This document shows positions 11,863 through 19,606 of a DNA stretch of 64,000 nt, piece after piece. The notes beneath the pieces were generated by a model. The model searched no databases. It saw only the letters and a program-made list of their open reading frames with translations, and was not told the DNA's origin. A program made the translations under genes and the position numbers. Source of the stretch: Clostridiaceae bacterium Marseille-Q4143 (GTDB taxonomy: Bacteria; Bacillota; Clostridia; Lachnospirales; Lachnospiraceae). Every line of letters begins with the position of its first letter. Position 1 is the stretch's first letter. Location of the stretch: NCBI GenBank assembly GCA_018228645.1, contig CP073693.1, positions 2,490,416-2,554,415 on the forward strand. The letters are read 5' to 3'.

Positions 11863-12372
11863 GTGAAATACGCACCAAGAAAAGTATATATCAAAGAAAG
11901 CGGCGGCTATGTGGAACTGTCCTATACGGATTTCTGCCGCCGCAGGCAAGCCGACAAGGGATATATGGACAAGCTGTTTATCCCCGTCCAAGGTTGTCTG
12001 CTTGAAGTCGTAAGGGAGCAATATGCGGACTTCTACCGTGACAGGGAGCGGTGGCGTTACCTGCAAAAATTAGATGCGAGGAACAGCCTGCTATCTCTGG
12101 ACGGATTTACGGACAGCGAGGGGAATCCTCTGGACTTTATCGCTGATGAAGCGGCGGACATTGCGGAAACCGTTGTCAATGCTGTTATGGTGGACAGGCT
12201 GAAAGCCGCCCTGCCTTTGTTGTCGGATAGTGAGCAGGAGTTGATACAGGCAATCTTTTTTGACGGACTTTCCGAGCGTGAAGTCGGGGCGAGGTTAGGC
12301 ATAACCCAGAGCGTTGTGAACAAACGCAAAGCCAGAATCCTAAGAAAACTAAGAAAGATAATAGAAAATTAA
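11863..12372 (+). CDS. sigma-70-like regulator of the mobilizable element
   Basis: GTG at 11863 is chosen because GGAGG lies 8 bases upstream; the open frame extends further 5' without a binding site. The 169-residue protein ends in a sigma region 4 helix-turn-helix (LSEREVGARLGITQSVVNKR), preceded by a helical segment (LPLLSDSEQELIQAIFFDG). It probably binds promoters of the element's own genes. It is the first of three successive genes with sigma-like C-termini. Confidence 0.75.
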   Translation: MKYAPRKVYIKESGGYVELSYTDFCRRRQADKGYMDKLFIPVQGCLLEVVREQYADFYRDRERWRYLQKLDARNSLLSLDGFTDSEGNPLDFIADEAADIAETVVNAVMVDRLKAALPLLSDSEQELIQAIFFDGLSEREVGARLGITQSVVNKRKARILRKLRKIIEN

Positions 12373-12386
12373 AATTTAAGGCGTTC

Positions 12387-12429
12387 AGCCCCCTTGTTTT
12401 TTCCTTTGGGAAAATGAGGGGGCTTTTCT
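12387..12429 (+). terminator. intrinsic terminator
   Basis: AGCCCCC (12387-12393) and GGGGGCT (12418-12424) form a GC-rich stem with an internal AT-rich part, followed by TTTTCTC. Confidence 0.7.
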
Positions 12430-12466
12430 CTGCCCTCTCAATCAATTCTGATTGGAGGAAGAAAGA

Positions 12467-12892
12467 ATGGCATACAACCACGGACGGGAGGACAGGAAAT
12501 GGCGTATCTGGAAAGAAGCGGAGGAAAAGCTGCTGCGTGAGTGCGGCGTTGATGAAGTGACCATTGAGCAGATACGCATAGCGGACAGGGCAGACTTCAA
12601 TTCCAACAGGCGGTTTTACCGATGGACGAATGACGTTGCGGAATACCTTGAGGACATGGCAGACAGGGAGCGGCAAGCGGAGGTGAATACAGTTGCGGAG
12701 TTACTGGACGAGATTGAGAGCGAAAATCTCTATCAAGTATTAGTCACGGTGGACGGGCGTACCTTGAAAATCGTCCTGCTGAAAATGCAGGGGTATTCCA
12801 CAAAGGAGATTGCCCCACTTGTGCATTTGACGACTGGTGCCATCTATGCGAGGTTAGACCATCTGCGGAAGAAGCTTCGGAAAATTTTGTAA
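12467..12892 (+). CDS. sigma-like helix-turn-helix protein
   Basis: A 141-residue protein with a charged N-terminal half (its first residues are MAYNHGRED) and a C-terminal DNA-binding helix-turn-helix (MQGYSTKEIAPLVHLTTGAI) followed by a basic tail ending LRKKLRKIL, typical of sigma region 4. ATG 12467 has GGAGG upstream. It probably acts with its two neighbours in regulating the element. It is not a full sigma factor, since region 2 is not apparent. Confidence 0.7.
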   Translation: MAYNHGREDRKWRIWKEAEEKLLRECGVDEVTIEQIRIADRADFNSNRRFYRWTNDVAEYLEDMADRERQAEVNTVAELLDEIESENLYQVLVTVDGRTLKIVLLKMQGYSTKEIAPLVHLTTGAIYARLDHLRKKLRKIL

Positions 12893-12930
12893 GCGTCTAA
12901 TACATCCCATTATTCTGCGGGCTACTGGGT

Positions 12931-12957
12931 GGGGAGTGGAATCTCCCCGCTTATTTT
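12931..12957 (+). terminator. hairpin between sigma-like genes
   Basis: GGGGAG (12931-12936) and CTCCCC (12943-12948) form a stem followed by GCTTATTTTT. It is a weak terminator or attenuator just ahead of the next ribosome binding site. Confidence 0.5.
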
Positions 12958-12975
12958 TGGCAGGAGGAAAACGGG

Positions 12976-13449
12976 ATGGCATATAAAGCTAAGGCGTACA
13001 CGCTTCGGGAGGAATCCACGGAAAGCGGTATAAGGTATTTTATCAGTTTTAAGGACGGGCAGGGGGAACACCACGAACTGGAAGTATCCGAGCAGTTATT
13101 CTTTGAATTTCGGCAGATGGAACGCAGGAACAGGAATCTTCTCCAATGGGACGAGCGGCACAGGGAGTTTTCGGAAGTATGGGACGAAACGCTGAACAGG
13201 CGGGCGTTAAAGCTGCCTAAGAGCATTGAGGAACAAATGATTGAAGCAGAACGGGCGGAACTGCTCTGTAAGGCGGTTGACAGACTGCCAGAGATACAAA
13301 GGCGACGTTTCCTGCTCTACTACGAGTATGAGTTCAATTTTTACCAAATCGCCGCTATGGAGCATTGCACCGCTTCTGCAATACAGAAATCCGTTGCTGT
13401 TGCAAAGAAGAAAGTAAAAGCGGAAATGAGGAAATATCTCCAACCATGA
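12976..13449 (+). CDS. sigma-70-like protein (region 4)
   Basis: A 157-residue protein with a good GGAGG 11 bases upstream. The C-terminal half (LCKAVDRLPEIQRRRFLLYY, then NFYQIAAMEHCTASAIQKSV) is a recognisable sigma-70 region 4 fold. The N-terminal half is charged and unlike sigma region 2, so it may be an anti-sigma-like, adaptor or stand-alone region 4 regulator. Third of the sigma-like set. Confidence 0.75.
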   Translation: MAYKAKAYTLREESTESGIRYFISFKDGQGEHHELEVSEQLFFEFRQMERRNRNLLQWDERHREFSEVWDETLNRRALKLPKSIEEQMIEAERAELLCKAVDRLPEIQRRRFLLYYEYEFNFYQIAAMEHCTASAIQKSVAVAKKKVKAEMRKYLQP

Positions 13450-13559
13450 CCGACACCGCCCGAAAAAGAAATCTGTTTTTTATTTGTGTGGGATTGGCGG
13501 TATTACATACTCTCACTTTTTTCGTGGGAGTAAATCTATTTTTAAGGAGGTCAACGCCT

Positions 13560-13646
13560 ATGTGCAACAAAAACAAGATAACTGCCCGAAAGGAGGAAAC
13601 CCATGCAGAAGTTACAGACAGTCAACGCCGAAACGCTCCTTTATGA
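13560..13646 (+). CDS. possible 28-residue leader ORF coupled to the Rep-like gene
   Basis: ATG 13560 follows an excellent AAGGAGG with 8-base spacing. The frame encodes 28 hydrophilic residues and overlaps the next gene by 44 bases in another frame. The start codon and binding site of the Rep-like gene lie inside it, so translation of this ORF would open or restrict that site. It may have no function as a protein. Confidence 0.4.
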   Translation: MCNKNKITARKEETHAEVTDSQRRNAPL

Positions 13647-14634
13647 GCCGCTTGAGAAGCCGTCCTTTGTGGTGGACAGCCTTATCCCCACAGGCTTGTC
13701 GCTGTTCTGCGGCTCACAGAAGATAGGCAAGAGCTGGCTCATGCTGAAGCTGTGCTTATGCGTGTCGCAGGGAATCCCCTTATGGGACATGACGACAATG
13801 GAGGGCGATGTGCTTTACCTCTGCCTTGAGGACACGTTCTGCCGCATACAGGACAGGCTGTTCCGTTTGACGGACGAAGCGAGCGGGCGGCTTCATTTTG
13901 CCGTGGCAAGCTGCAAGCTGTCAGACGGTCTTATCGTGCAGCTTGAGGATTATCTGAAAGACTATCCAGACAGCAGGCTCATTGTCATTGATACCTTGCA
14001 GAAAGTCCGTACAGCTTCAAAAGACAACGCCTATGCAAGCGACTATGGGGACATCTCCCTAATCAAAGATTTTGCCGACAGGCACTCTCTGGCGGTCATT
14101 GTCGTACACCACATCCGAAAGCAGAATGACAGCGATGTGTTCAACAAGGTGTCTGGGACGACAGGCTTAACGGGGAGTGCGGACGCTACCTTTGTTCTGG
14201 AAAAGGAGAAACGGGCATCTGACACCGCCAAGCTGTATGTAACGGGCAGGGACACGCCCTATCAGGAATACACGCTCCGTTTCCGTGATTGCAGTTGGGA
14301 ACTTGTGGAGAGGAAAACGCAGGAGCAGCTTGCGAAAGAAACGATACCAGATGTCCTTTTTCGGTTGGTGGATTTTATGAGGGATAAGGAAGAATGGGCA
14401 GGCACGGCAACGGAGCTGTTAGCCGCTATGGGGGAAACGGAAACCATACCCACGGTGATTACGAAATGGCTGAATGAATATCACACCACATTTTTAAGCG
14501 AGAACCGTATCTGCTACCAGTACAGCCGCAGGAAAGACGGCAGGCAGATTGCCCTTGCAAGGAGGGCGGGTGACAGCGGTGACGGCGGTGACAGCGATAT
14601 TGGGATACCCCCTGTTACTGTCATTGACGCTTAA
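13603..14634 (+). CDS. RepA-like RecA-fold ATPase
   Basis: A 343-residue AAA/RecA-fold protein with Walker A GSQKIGKSW (about residues 37-45), a Walker B-like strand LIVIDTLQ (about 127-134) and a conserved VHHIRKQND sensor segment (about 167). It resembles the RepA/RSF1010-like or DnaB-type ATPases found in mobilizable elements, which load at an origin for replication. The C-terminal region is a winged-helix-like extension. The last codons contain the first of four 44-bp iterons, so origin and gene are physically fused. AGGAGG lies 9 bases upstream of ATG. Confidence 0.75.
   Translation: MQKLQTVNAETLLYEPLEKPSFVVDSLIPTGLSLFCGSQKIGKSWLMLKLCLCVSQGIPLWDMTTMEGDVLYLCLEDTFCRIQDRLFRLTDEASGRLHFAVASCKLSDGLIVQLEDYLKDYPDSRLIVIDTLQKVRTASKDNAYASDYGDISLIKDFADRHSLAVIVVHHIRKQNDSDVFNKVSGTTGLTGSADATFVLEKEKRASDTAKLYVTGRDTPYQEYTLRFRDCSWELVERKTQEQLAKETIPDVLFRLVDFMRDKEEWAGTATELLAAMGETETIPTVITKWLNEYHTTFLSENRICYQYSRRKDGRQIALARRAGDSGDGGDSDIGIPPVTVIDA
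14568..14611 (+). repeat. iteron copy 1 (direct)
   Basis: A 44-bp unit built from three GGTGAC-type 9-mers followed by a TTGGGATACCCC-like end. It lies inside the 3' end of the Rep-like gene. Confidence 0.75.
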
Positions 14635-14664
14635 AGCCATGTAAAGTTGGCGGCTCTGCCCTGC

Positions 14665-14708
14665 GGGTGACAGCGGTGACGGCAGTGACAGTGATTTTAG
14701 GATACCCT
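14665..14708 (+). repeat. iteron copy 2 (direct)
   Basis: The same 44-bp unit in the same orientation as copy 1, with only a few substitutions, 97 bases downstream of copy 1. Confidence 0.75.
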
Positions 14709-14799
14709 GCCGCTGTCATCCCTACGGGAGAACACCCCGCAAACGCAAAATGCAGGCGTGGGATTCACCCGCCCTTTTCGGGCGTGTAAAATCACCCCT

Positions 14800-14835
14800 G
14801 CGGTCAGAAAAATCTCTCCGATTTTTCCGACTGCG
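14800..14835. repeat. inverted repeat next to oriT
   Basis: GCGGTCAGAAAAATC (14800-14814) pairs with GATTTTTCCGACTGCG (14820-14835), a strong hairpin with a short loop immediately left of the predicted nick region. Such hairpins flank relaxase sites. Confidence 0.6.
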
Positions 14836-14839
14836 TTTA

Positions 14840-14864
14840 CAGGGTGTAACACACTACACTTTGC
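14840..14864 (-). other. oriT: predicted MobV-type oriT
   Basis: On the minus strand the stem GTGTA/TACAC encloses the loop GTGTGT, with AAA before and CCT after. This matches the relaxase recognition hairpin known for pMV158 MobM, which has the same GTGTGT loop and is nicked after GTGTG. The site lies about 290 bases upstream of the MobV relaxase gene and in the middle of the iteron array. The prediction rests on motif likeness only. Confidence 0.6.
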
Positions 14865-14990
14865 CCTGCAAAGAGCCGTGTGCCAGACGTTCCCTCTGGA
14901 CTCCCTTATGGCAGGTCTTACGCCCTGCTATCCTACGCCTTGCGGCTTCGGATAAAAGAACGGCGGCATGACGGTTACAGCTCTTGCGAG

Positions 14991-15034
14991 GGAGTATCCC
15001 AAAAACACCGTCACCATCGTCATGACCGTCATGC
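14991..15034 (-). repeat. iteron copy 3 (inverted, degenerate)
   Basis: The reverse complement of the 44-bp iteron with the most substitutions of the four copies. The repeated GTCA-type triplets and the GTATCCC end are still aligned. Confidence 0.6.
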
Positions 15035-15068
15035 AGGGGATAAGGGTGACAGTTACGGCAATCGGCAG

Positions 15069-15112
15069 GGGGCATCCCAAAACTGCCGTCACCACCGTCA
15101 CCGCTGTCACCC
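15069..15112 (-). repeat. iteron copy 4 (inverted)
   Basis: The reverse complement of the 44-bp iteron, nearly matching copies 1 and 2. Copies 1-2 and 3-4 face each other across the predicted oriT. Confidence 0.75.
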
Positions 15113-15152
15113 AAAGGGCAGTTACCCGCCGAAGAAAGGAAGATGATGGATT

Positions 15153-16118
15153 ATGCCCTATGCAATCCTGCGTTTCCAGAAACGCAAAGCGGGCGGCGTT
15201 GCGGCTTGCGAACGCCACAACGAGCGGAAGAAAGAAGCCTACAAAAGCAACCCAGATATCGACATGGAACGCTCTAAAAATAACTATCATCTTGTCGCAC
15301 CGCCAAAGTACACCTATAAGAAAGAGATTAACCGAAAGGTAGCCGAAGCAGGGTGCAGGACAAGGAAAGACAGCGTGATGATGGTGGAAACGCTCATCAC
15401 GGCTTCACCAGAATTTATGAACCAGTTACCGCCCGAAGAACAGAAAGCGTATTTTACGATGGCTCTGGATTTCATTTCGGAGCGTGTCGGGGAGCAGAAT
15501 ATCCTCTCCGCAGTCGTCCACATGGACGAGAGAACGCCCCATATGCACCTCTGCTTTGTGCCGATTACACCAGACAATAAGCTGTCCGCCAAAACAATTT
15601 TAGGCAATCAAAAGAGCCTGTCGGAGTGGCAGACCGCCTACCATGAGCGGATGTCCTCACGTTGGAATCAGCTTGAGAGAGGTCAATCTTCGATGGAAAC
15701 CAAGCGGAAACACGTCCCCACATGGCTCTATAAGTTGGGCGGCAGGCTTGATAAGCAGTATGGGGAAATCGTGTCTGCCCTGTCCGACATCAACGCCTTT
15801 AACGCAGGGAAAAAGCGTGACAAGGCTCTGGAACTGGTTGCCGCATGGCTGCCCGAAGTGGAGAAATTCTCTAAGGAAATCGGCAGACAGCAGGCGTATA
15901 TCGACAGCTTAAAGGAGCAAATCGGGCAGGAAGCCGACTATGCAGGGCGTATGCGTGATGAAAAGTACGAGCAGGAATTAAAGGTGCAGAAAGCCAACCA
16001 GAGGATATTTGAATTGCAGAGAACCAACGAGCAGATGGGGCGGCTGCTCTCAAAGATACCGCCAGAAGTGTTGGAAGAATTACAGAGAACAGGCAGAAAC
16101 AAATCAAGAGAAAGGTAA
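15153..16118 (+). CDS. MobV-family relaxase (Pre/Mob-like)
   Basis: A 321-residue mobilization protein with the family metal-binding motif HMDERTPHMHLCF (HxDExTPHxH, about residues 122-134) and the N-terminal basic segment that contacts oriT. It is expected to nick oriT and stay attached to the DNA end, using a conjugation pore supplied by another element. The C-terminal 120 residues are a coiled coil, usual for the family. GAAAGGA lies 13 bases before ATG 15153. The gene is 8 bases upstream of parB and probably co-transcribed. Confidence 0.88.
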   Translation: MPYAILRFQKRKAGGVAACERHNERKKEAYKSNPDIDMERSKNNYHLVAPPKYTYKKEINRKVAEAGCRTRKDSVMMVETLITASPEFMNQLPPEEQKAYFTMALDFISERVGEQNILSAVVHMDERTPHMHLCFVPITPDNKLSAKTILGNQKSLSEWQTAYHERMSSRWNQLERGQSSMETKRKHVPTWLYKLGGRLDKQYGEIVSALSDINAFNAGKKRDKALELVAAWLPEVEKFSKEIGRQQAYIDSLKEQIGQEADYAGRMRDEKYEQELKVQKANQRIFELQRTNEQMGRLLSKIPPEVLEELQRTGRNKSRER

Positions 16119-16125
16119 AAAGTGA

Positions 16126-16980
16126 ATGAAGAAACAGGATTTTAAGGTGTTAAAGACCAAAGATTTATACCCGTTTCCCGACAATCCGTTTCATGTTGTG
16201 GAGGATGAAACGCTGTCAGAGTTAGCGGAAAGCATCAAGGAATTTGGCATTGTCACGCCGATAATCACACGCCCGAAAGAGGACGGGAACGGTTATGAAG
16301 TGATTGCGGGGCAGCGGCGTGTCCGTGCGTCCGAACTTGCAGGTATAAATACCGTGCCTGCATTTGTCCTGCCCTTAGACCGTGACCGAGCCATCATCAC
16401 CCTTGTAGACAGTAATTTACAGCGTGAAAATATCCTGCCATCGGAGCGGGCGTTTGCCTACAGGATGAAATCCGAAGCCATGAAGCGGCAGGGTTTCCGC
16501 ACAGACTTAACCTCGTCACAAGTTGTGACGAAGTTGCGGACGGACGACAAAGTGGCACAGGGCTTCGGCGTGGGCAGGATGACCGTCCAGCGTTTTATCC
16601 GCCTGACGGAACTGATACCGCCGATTTTGCAGATGGTGGACGAGGGGAAAATCGCCCTCACACCTGCGGTGGAACTGTCCTTTTTGAAGAAAGACGAGCA
16701 GGAAAATCTCTTTGCCACGATGGAGAGCGAAGAAGCAACGCCCTCACTCTCACAGGCACAGCGGATGAAAAGCATGAGCCAGAGCGGGCAGCTTGACATG
16801 GATATGATATTTTCCATTATGACGGAGGAAAAGGGAAACCAGAAAGAAACCTTGAAAATCAACACAAGCAAACTGAAAAAATACTTTCCGAAGGACACAA
16901 CGCCGAAGCAGATGGAGGAAACCATCATCCGACTTCTGGAACGTGAGTTGCAGAGAAAACGGAGCAGGGACAGCCGCTAA
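16126..16980 (+). CDS. ParB/Spo0J-family partition-like protein
   Basis: A 284-residue ParB-like protein: the N-terminal nuclease/CTPase-like domain has box II AGQRRVRASE (about residues 63-72) and NLQREN, followed by a helix-turn-helix (FGVGRMTVQRFIRLTEL, about 151-167) and a variable C-terminus. No parA is beside it, so it may act in replication, maintenance or regulation of the excised form rather than in true partition. It follows the relaxase by 7 bases. Confidence 0.85.
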   Translation: MKKQDFKVLKTKDLYPFPDNPFHVVEDETLSELAESIKEFGIVTPIITRPKEDGNGYEVIAGQRRVRASELAGINTVPAFVLPLDRDRAIITLVDSNLQRENILPSERAFAYRMKSEAMKRQGFRTDLTSSQVVTKLRTDDKVAQGFGVGRMTVQRFIRLTELIPPILQMVDEGKIALTPAVELSFLKKDEQENLFATMESEEATPSLSQAQRMKSMSQSGQLDMDMIFSIMTEEKGNQKETLKINTSKLKKYFPKDTTPKQMEETIIRLLERELQRKRSRDSR

Positions 16981-17056
16981 CCTTCTTTTTTCGGGAAGTA
17001 AATGCAGGAATTTGGAACAGAAGAAAGACAGAATTTTAAGGAGAATGAGGTAAGGA

Positions 17057-17287
17057 ATGAAAGAAATCCAGTATGAGATTGTAAAGGAAATCGCCGTATT
17101 GTCTGCGAGTGACAGCGGCTACACAAAGGAAATCAATCTTATTTCATGGAACGGGAGAGAGCCGAAATATGACATCCGCAGCTTTTCCCCGAACCGTGAG
17201 AAGTGCGGAAAGGGTATCACGTTGAACGCTGATGAAGCAGCGGCACTCCTTGAAGCATTACAGAAAGAAGTAAACAGCGGGGATTGA
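17057..17287 (+). CDS. PC4/YdbC-like ssDNA-binding protein
   Basis: A 76-residue protein similar to the YdbC/PC4 fold: an N-terminal beta region with KEINLISWNGREPKYDIRSF and a C-terminal helix (DEAAALLEAL). Family members bind single-stranded DNA non-specifically, as dimers. It lies in the mobilization and replication module, consistent with a role on transfer intermediates. AAGGAG lies upstream of the chosen ATG. Confidence 0.75.
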   Translation: MKEIQYEIVKEIAVLSASDSGYTKEINLISWNGREPKYDIRSFSPNREKCGKGITLNADEAAALLEALQKEVNSGD

Positions 17288-17357
17288 TGGTATCTGATTG
17301 ACAGGGCGGGGCGTTTCCAGACGTTCTCCTGCCCTGTCTGGAAAGGAAGATTTAAGT

Positions 17358-17549
17358 ATGGGCGAGGATAGGAAAACAACTGGAAGAAGAAAGCGTATTG
17401 TGCCAAAAGGGCAAGTACAAATGATTATCAGTCGAGAATATATCGGCACACAGACCGTTGCAGAAGCGTTTGTCCCGATTATCTCCGAGGATATTCGGAA
17501 GAAGATTGCCGAGGGCGACACCTTCGACAATGAGGGGCTGTCCGCTTAG
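17358..17549 (+). CDS. small transposon-associated protein upstream of the recombinase
   Basis: ATG 17358 is chosen since GAAAGGAAG lies 8 bases upstream. The 63-residue protein begins with a basic stretch (TTGRRKRIVPKGQ) and has an acidic C-terminal half (EDIRKKIAEGDTFDNEG). Small genes directly upstream of large resolvases are common in Tn4451-like elements and may be directionality or regulatory proteins, but I do not recognise a named family. Confidence 0.55.
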   Translation: MGEDRKTTGRRKRIVPKGQVQMIISREYIGTQTVAEAFVPIISEDIRKKIAEGDTFDNEGLSA

Positions 17550-17602
17550 AATGTACGCAATGGAACATGAAAACGTTAGGACAGATATGGAGGTTTTACA
17601 GT

Positions 17603-19606
17603 ATGGCAGGAATAAGAACGGAGAACAAGATTTATGAAGTCGGCATTTACTGCCGCTTATCAAAGGACGATGGCACGGATAACGAGAGTGCGAGCATTGC
17701 GACACAAAAATCCATCCTCACGGATTATGTGAAAAGGCAGGGATGGCATTTAGCAAAAACGTATGTTGACGATGGCTACTCTGGAACAAATTTCCAAAGA
17801 CCAAGTTTCCAGAATATGATTAAGGACATTGAAAACGGGCTGATAAACTGCGTGATTACAAAAGATTTATCCCGTCTGGGGAGGAACTATCTTGATTGTG
17901 GGTTATATCTGGAAGTCTTTTTCCCAGAGCATAACGTGAGGTATATAGCGGTCAATGACGGCGTGGACACCTTAAACAAATCCGCTATGGACATCACGCC
18001 TTTCCGCAACATCCTAAACGAAATGTATTCTGCCGATGTGTCAGTCAAGATAAAATCGGCGTACCGTGCGAGGTTTCAGCAGGGGAAATTCATGGGAACA
18101 ACAGCCCCTTATGGCTATGTCAAAGACCCTGCCGACCACAACCATCTGCTGATAGATGACAAAGTTGCCCATGTGGTAAGGGAGATATTCGACCTTGCGT
18201 TAGCGGGCAACGGCATCGCCAAAATCCGCAAGCACATCAACAAACAGCATATCCTACGCCCTGCCGCTTATGCGGTGGAGCAAGGGGCAACAGGCTATGA
18301 GCGGTACTTTGAGGATAACGAGGAAAACCGTTATATTTGGAGCGAGAACAGCGTGAGGGGCATTTTAAGAAGCCCGATATATGCGGGCAACCTTGCAGGC
18401 TACAAGCGGATTGCAGCCAACATGAAAAGCAAGAAACGCCCCTCTAAGCTGCCCGAAGAATGGGAAGTGATACCAGACACCCATGAGGGGATAGTCACGC
18501 AGGAGGAATTTGACACCGTACAGCAGCTTATGACGAGCCGCAGGCGGGAGCAGAACGCAGGGGGATTTGAGAATATCTTTTCGGGCGTTATCAAGTGTGC
18601 GGACTGCGGCTATGCGATGCGGGCGGCGAGTGCCAACAGGAGGAAACGCCCCGACATCATCGACTGCGTACAATACACCTGCAATAATTATGGCAGATAT
18701 GGCAATGTTATGTGTACCGCACACAGCATTGAAGCGAGGGACTTATTCAATGCCGTCCTTGCCGACATCAACCGCTTTGCGGATATGGCGGTCAATGATG
18801 AAAAGGCGGTCAGAGCCATAGAAAGGCGGCTCACGGAAACAGACCAGAGCAGGGCGAAATCATTAGAGAAAGAAAAGAAGAAGCTGAACAAACGCCTTGC
18901 GGAGCTTGACAGGCTGTTTTCCTCTCTCTATGAGGACAAGGTAATGGAGCGTATCACGGAGCGGAATTTTGAGATGATGTCGGGGAAATACCAGAAAGAG
19001 CAGCTTGAAATTGAAGCACGGCTGAAAGAGGTAACGGAAACGCTCAATGACAGCTATGAGAAATCGCAGGGCGTGAGGGACTTTCTATCCCTAATCCGCA
19101 ACTATCAGGGGCTGAAAGAGTTGGACGCAACCATCATAAACGCACTCATAGACAAGATACTTGTTTCGGAACGTGAGAAACTTGCGGACGGGACAGTAAG
19201 GCAGGAAATCAAGATTTACTATAAATTCATCGGCTTTGTCGGTGAATTACATATCACACCCACAAAGCGGTGGACGGCGTTAAAGCCTAAAAATTGTACG
19301 GTGTGCGGTGTTGAATACGTCCCCAGCTCTGGAATATCAAAGTATTGTCCCGCTTGTGCTAAGAGGATACAGAGGGAGAAATCAAACGAGAGCAAACGCA
19401 GGAGTAGGGAGAGGAACCGAAGGGCATGTATTGAACTGTCCGCAAAAAATGACCGACTGATATTGAACAGCAGGAGGGAAGAATCTTACGACAGGGCAAC
19501 CAGAATGATAAGGTCAAGATATTTCGTTATGTTACGGAAGGTACGTTTGACAGTTATTCGTGGCAGCTCATCGAGAATAAACAGAAATTCATCGGACAGA
19601 TCATGA
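17603..19606 (+). CDS. large serine recombinase (TnpX/TndX-like)
   Basis: ATG 17603 is chosen because TGGAGG precedes it by 9 bases. The 667-residue protein has the N-terminal catalytic domain with YCRLS (Ser20 probable nucleophile), a recombinase domain, a zinc ribbon (CADCGYAM ... CNNYGRYGNVMC), a long coiled coil, and a second Cys cluster (CTVCG ... CPACAKR). It is expected to excise and insert the nested element without DNA synthesis. The coding frame crosses the right junction, so roughly the last 40 residues and the stop codon come from the host helicase gene read out of frame; the excised form would have a different C-terminus. Confidence 0.88.
   Translation: MAGIRTENKIYEVGIYCRLSKDDGTDNESASIATQKSILTDYVKRQGWHLAKTYVDDGYSGTNFQRPSFQNMIKDIENGLINCVITKDLSRLGRNYLDCGLYLEVFFPEHNVRYIAVNDGVDTLNKSAMDITPFRNILNEMYSADVSVKIKSAYRARFQQGKFMGTTAPYGYVKDPADHNHLLIDDKVAHVVREIFDLALAGNGIAKIRKHINKQHILRPAAYAVEQGATGYERYFEDNEENRYIWSENSVRGILRSPIYAGNLAGYKRIAANMKSKKRPSKLPEEWEVIPDTHEGIVTQEEFDTVQQLMTSRRREQNAGGFENIFSGVIKCADCGYAMRAASANRRKRPDIIDCVQYTCNNYGRYGNVMCTAHSIEARDLFNAVLADINRFADMAVNDEKAVRAIERRLTETDQSRAKSLEKEKKKLNKRLAELDRLFSSLYEDKVMERITERNFEMMSGKYQKEQLEIEARLKEVTETLNDSYEKSQGVRDFLSLIRNYQGLKELDATIINALIDKILVSEREKLADGTVRQEIKIYYKFIGFVGELHITPTKRWTALKPKNCTVCGVEYVPSSGISKYCPACAKRIQREKSNESKRRSRERNRRACIELSAKNDRLILNSRREESYDRATRMIRSRYFVMLRKVRLTVIRGSSSRINRNSSDRS

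Larger units (their letters stand above)
8438..19482 (+). mobile_element. 11-kb mobilizable tet(O) element of Tn4451-like type, nested in the helicase gene
   Basis: The insertion splits helicase motif VI: host coding ends at about 8438 and resumes at about 19474-19482. Contents are tnpV, tet(O) with leader, a KTR protein, three sigma-like genes, a Rep-like ATPase, an iteron array with oriT, a MobV relaxase, ParB, a PC4-like protein and a large serine recombinase whose 3' end lies at the right junction. The order resembles Tn4451-family elements, which excise through the recombinase and are mobilized rather than self-transferring. The right two thirds is visibly more GC-rich than the flanking helicase gene. 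I could not fix the crossover dinucleotide by eye. Confidence 0.85.

Noticed and set aside
14568..15112. A CRISPR array
   Set aside because: Only four repeats, in opposing orientations, with unequal spacing, and one is inside a gene; iterons fit better.
14750..15146. Several frames in the region between the Rep-like and MobV genes
   Set aside because: They follow the iterons and inverted repeats in both strands, giving low-complexity proteins without binding sites.
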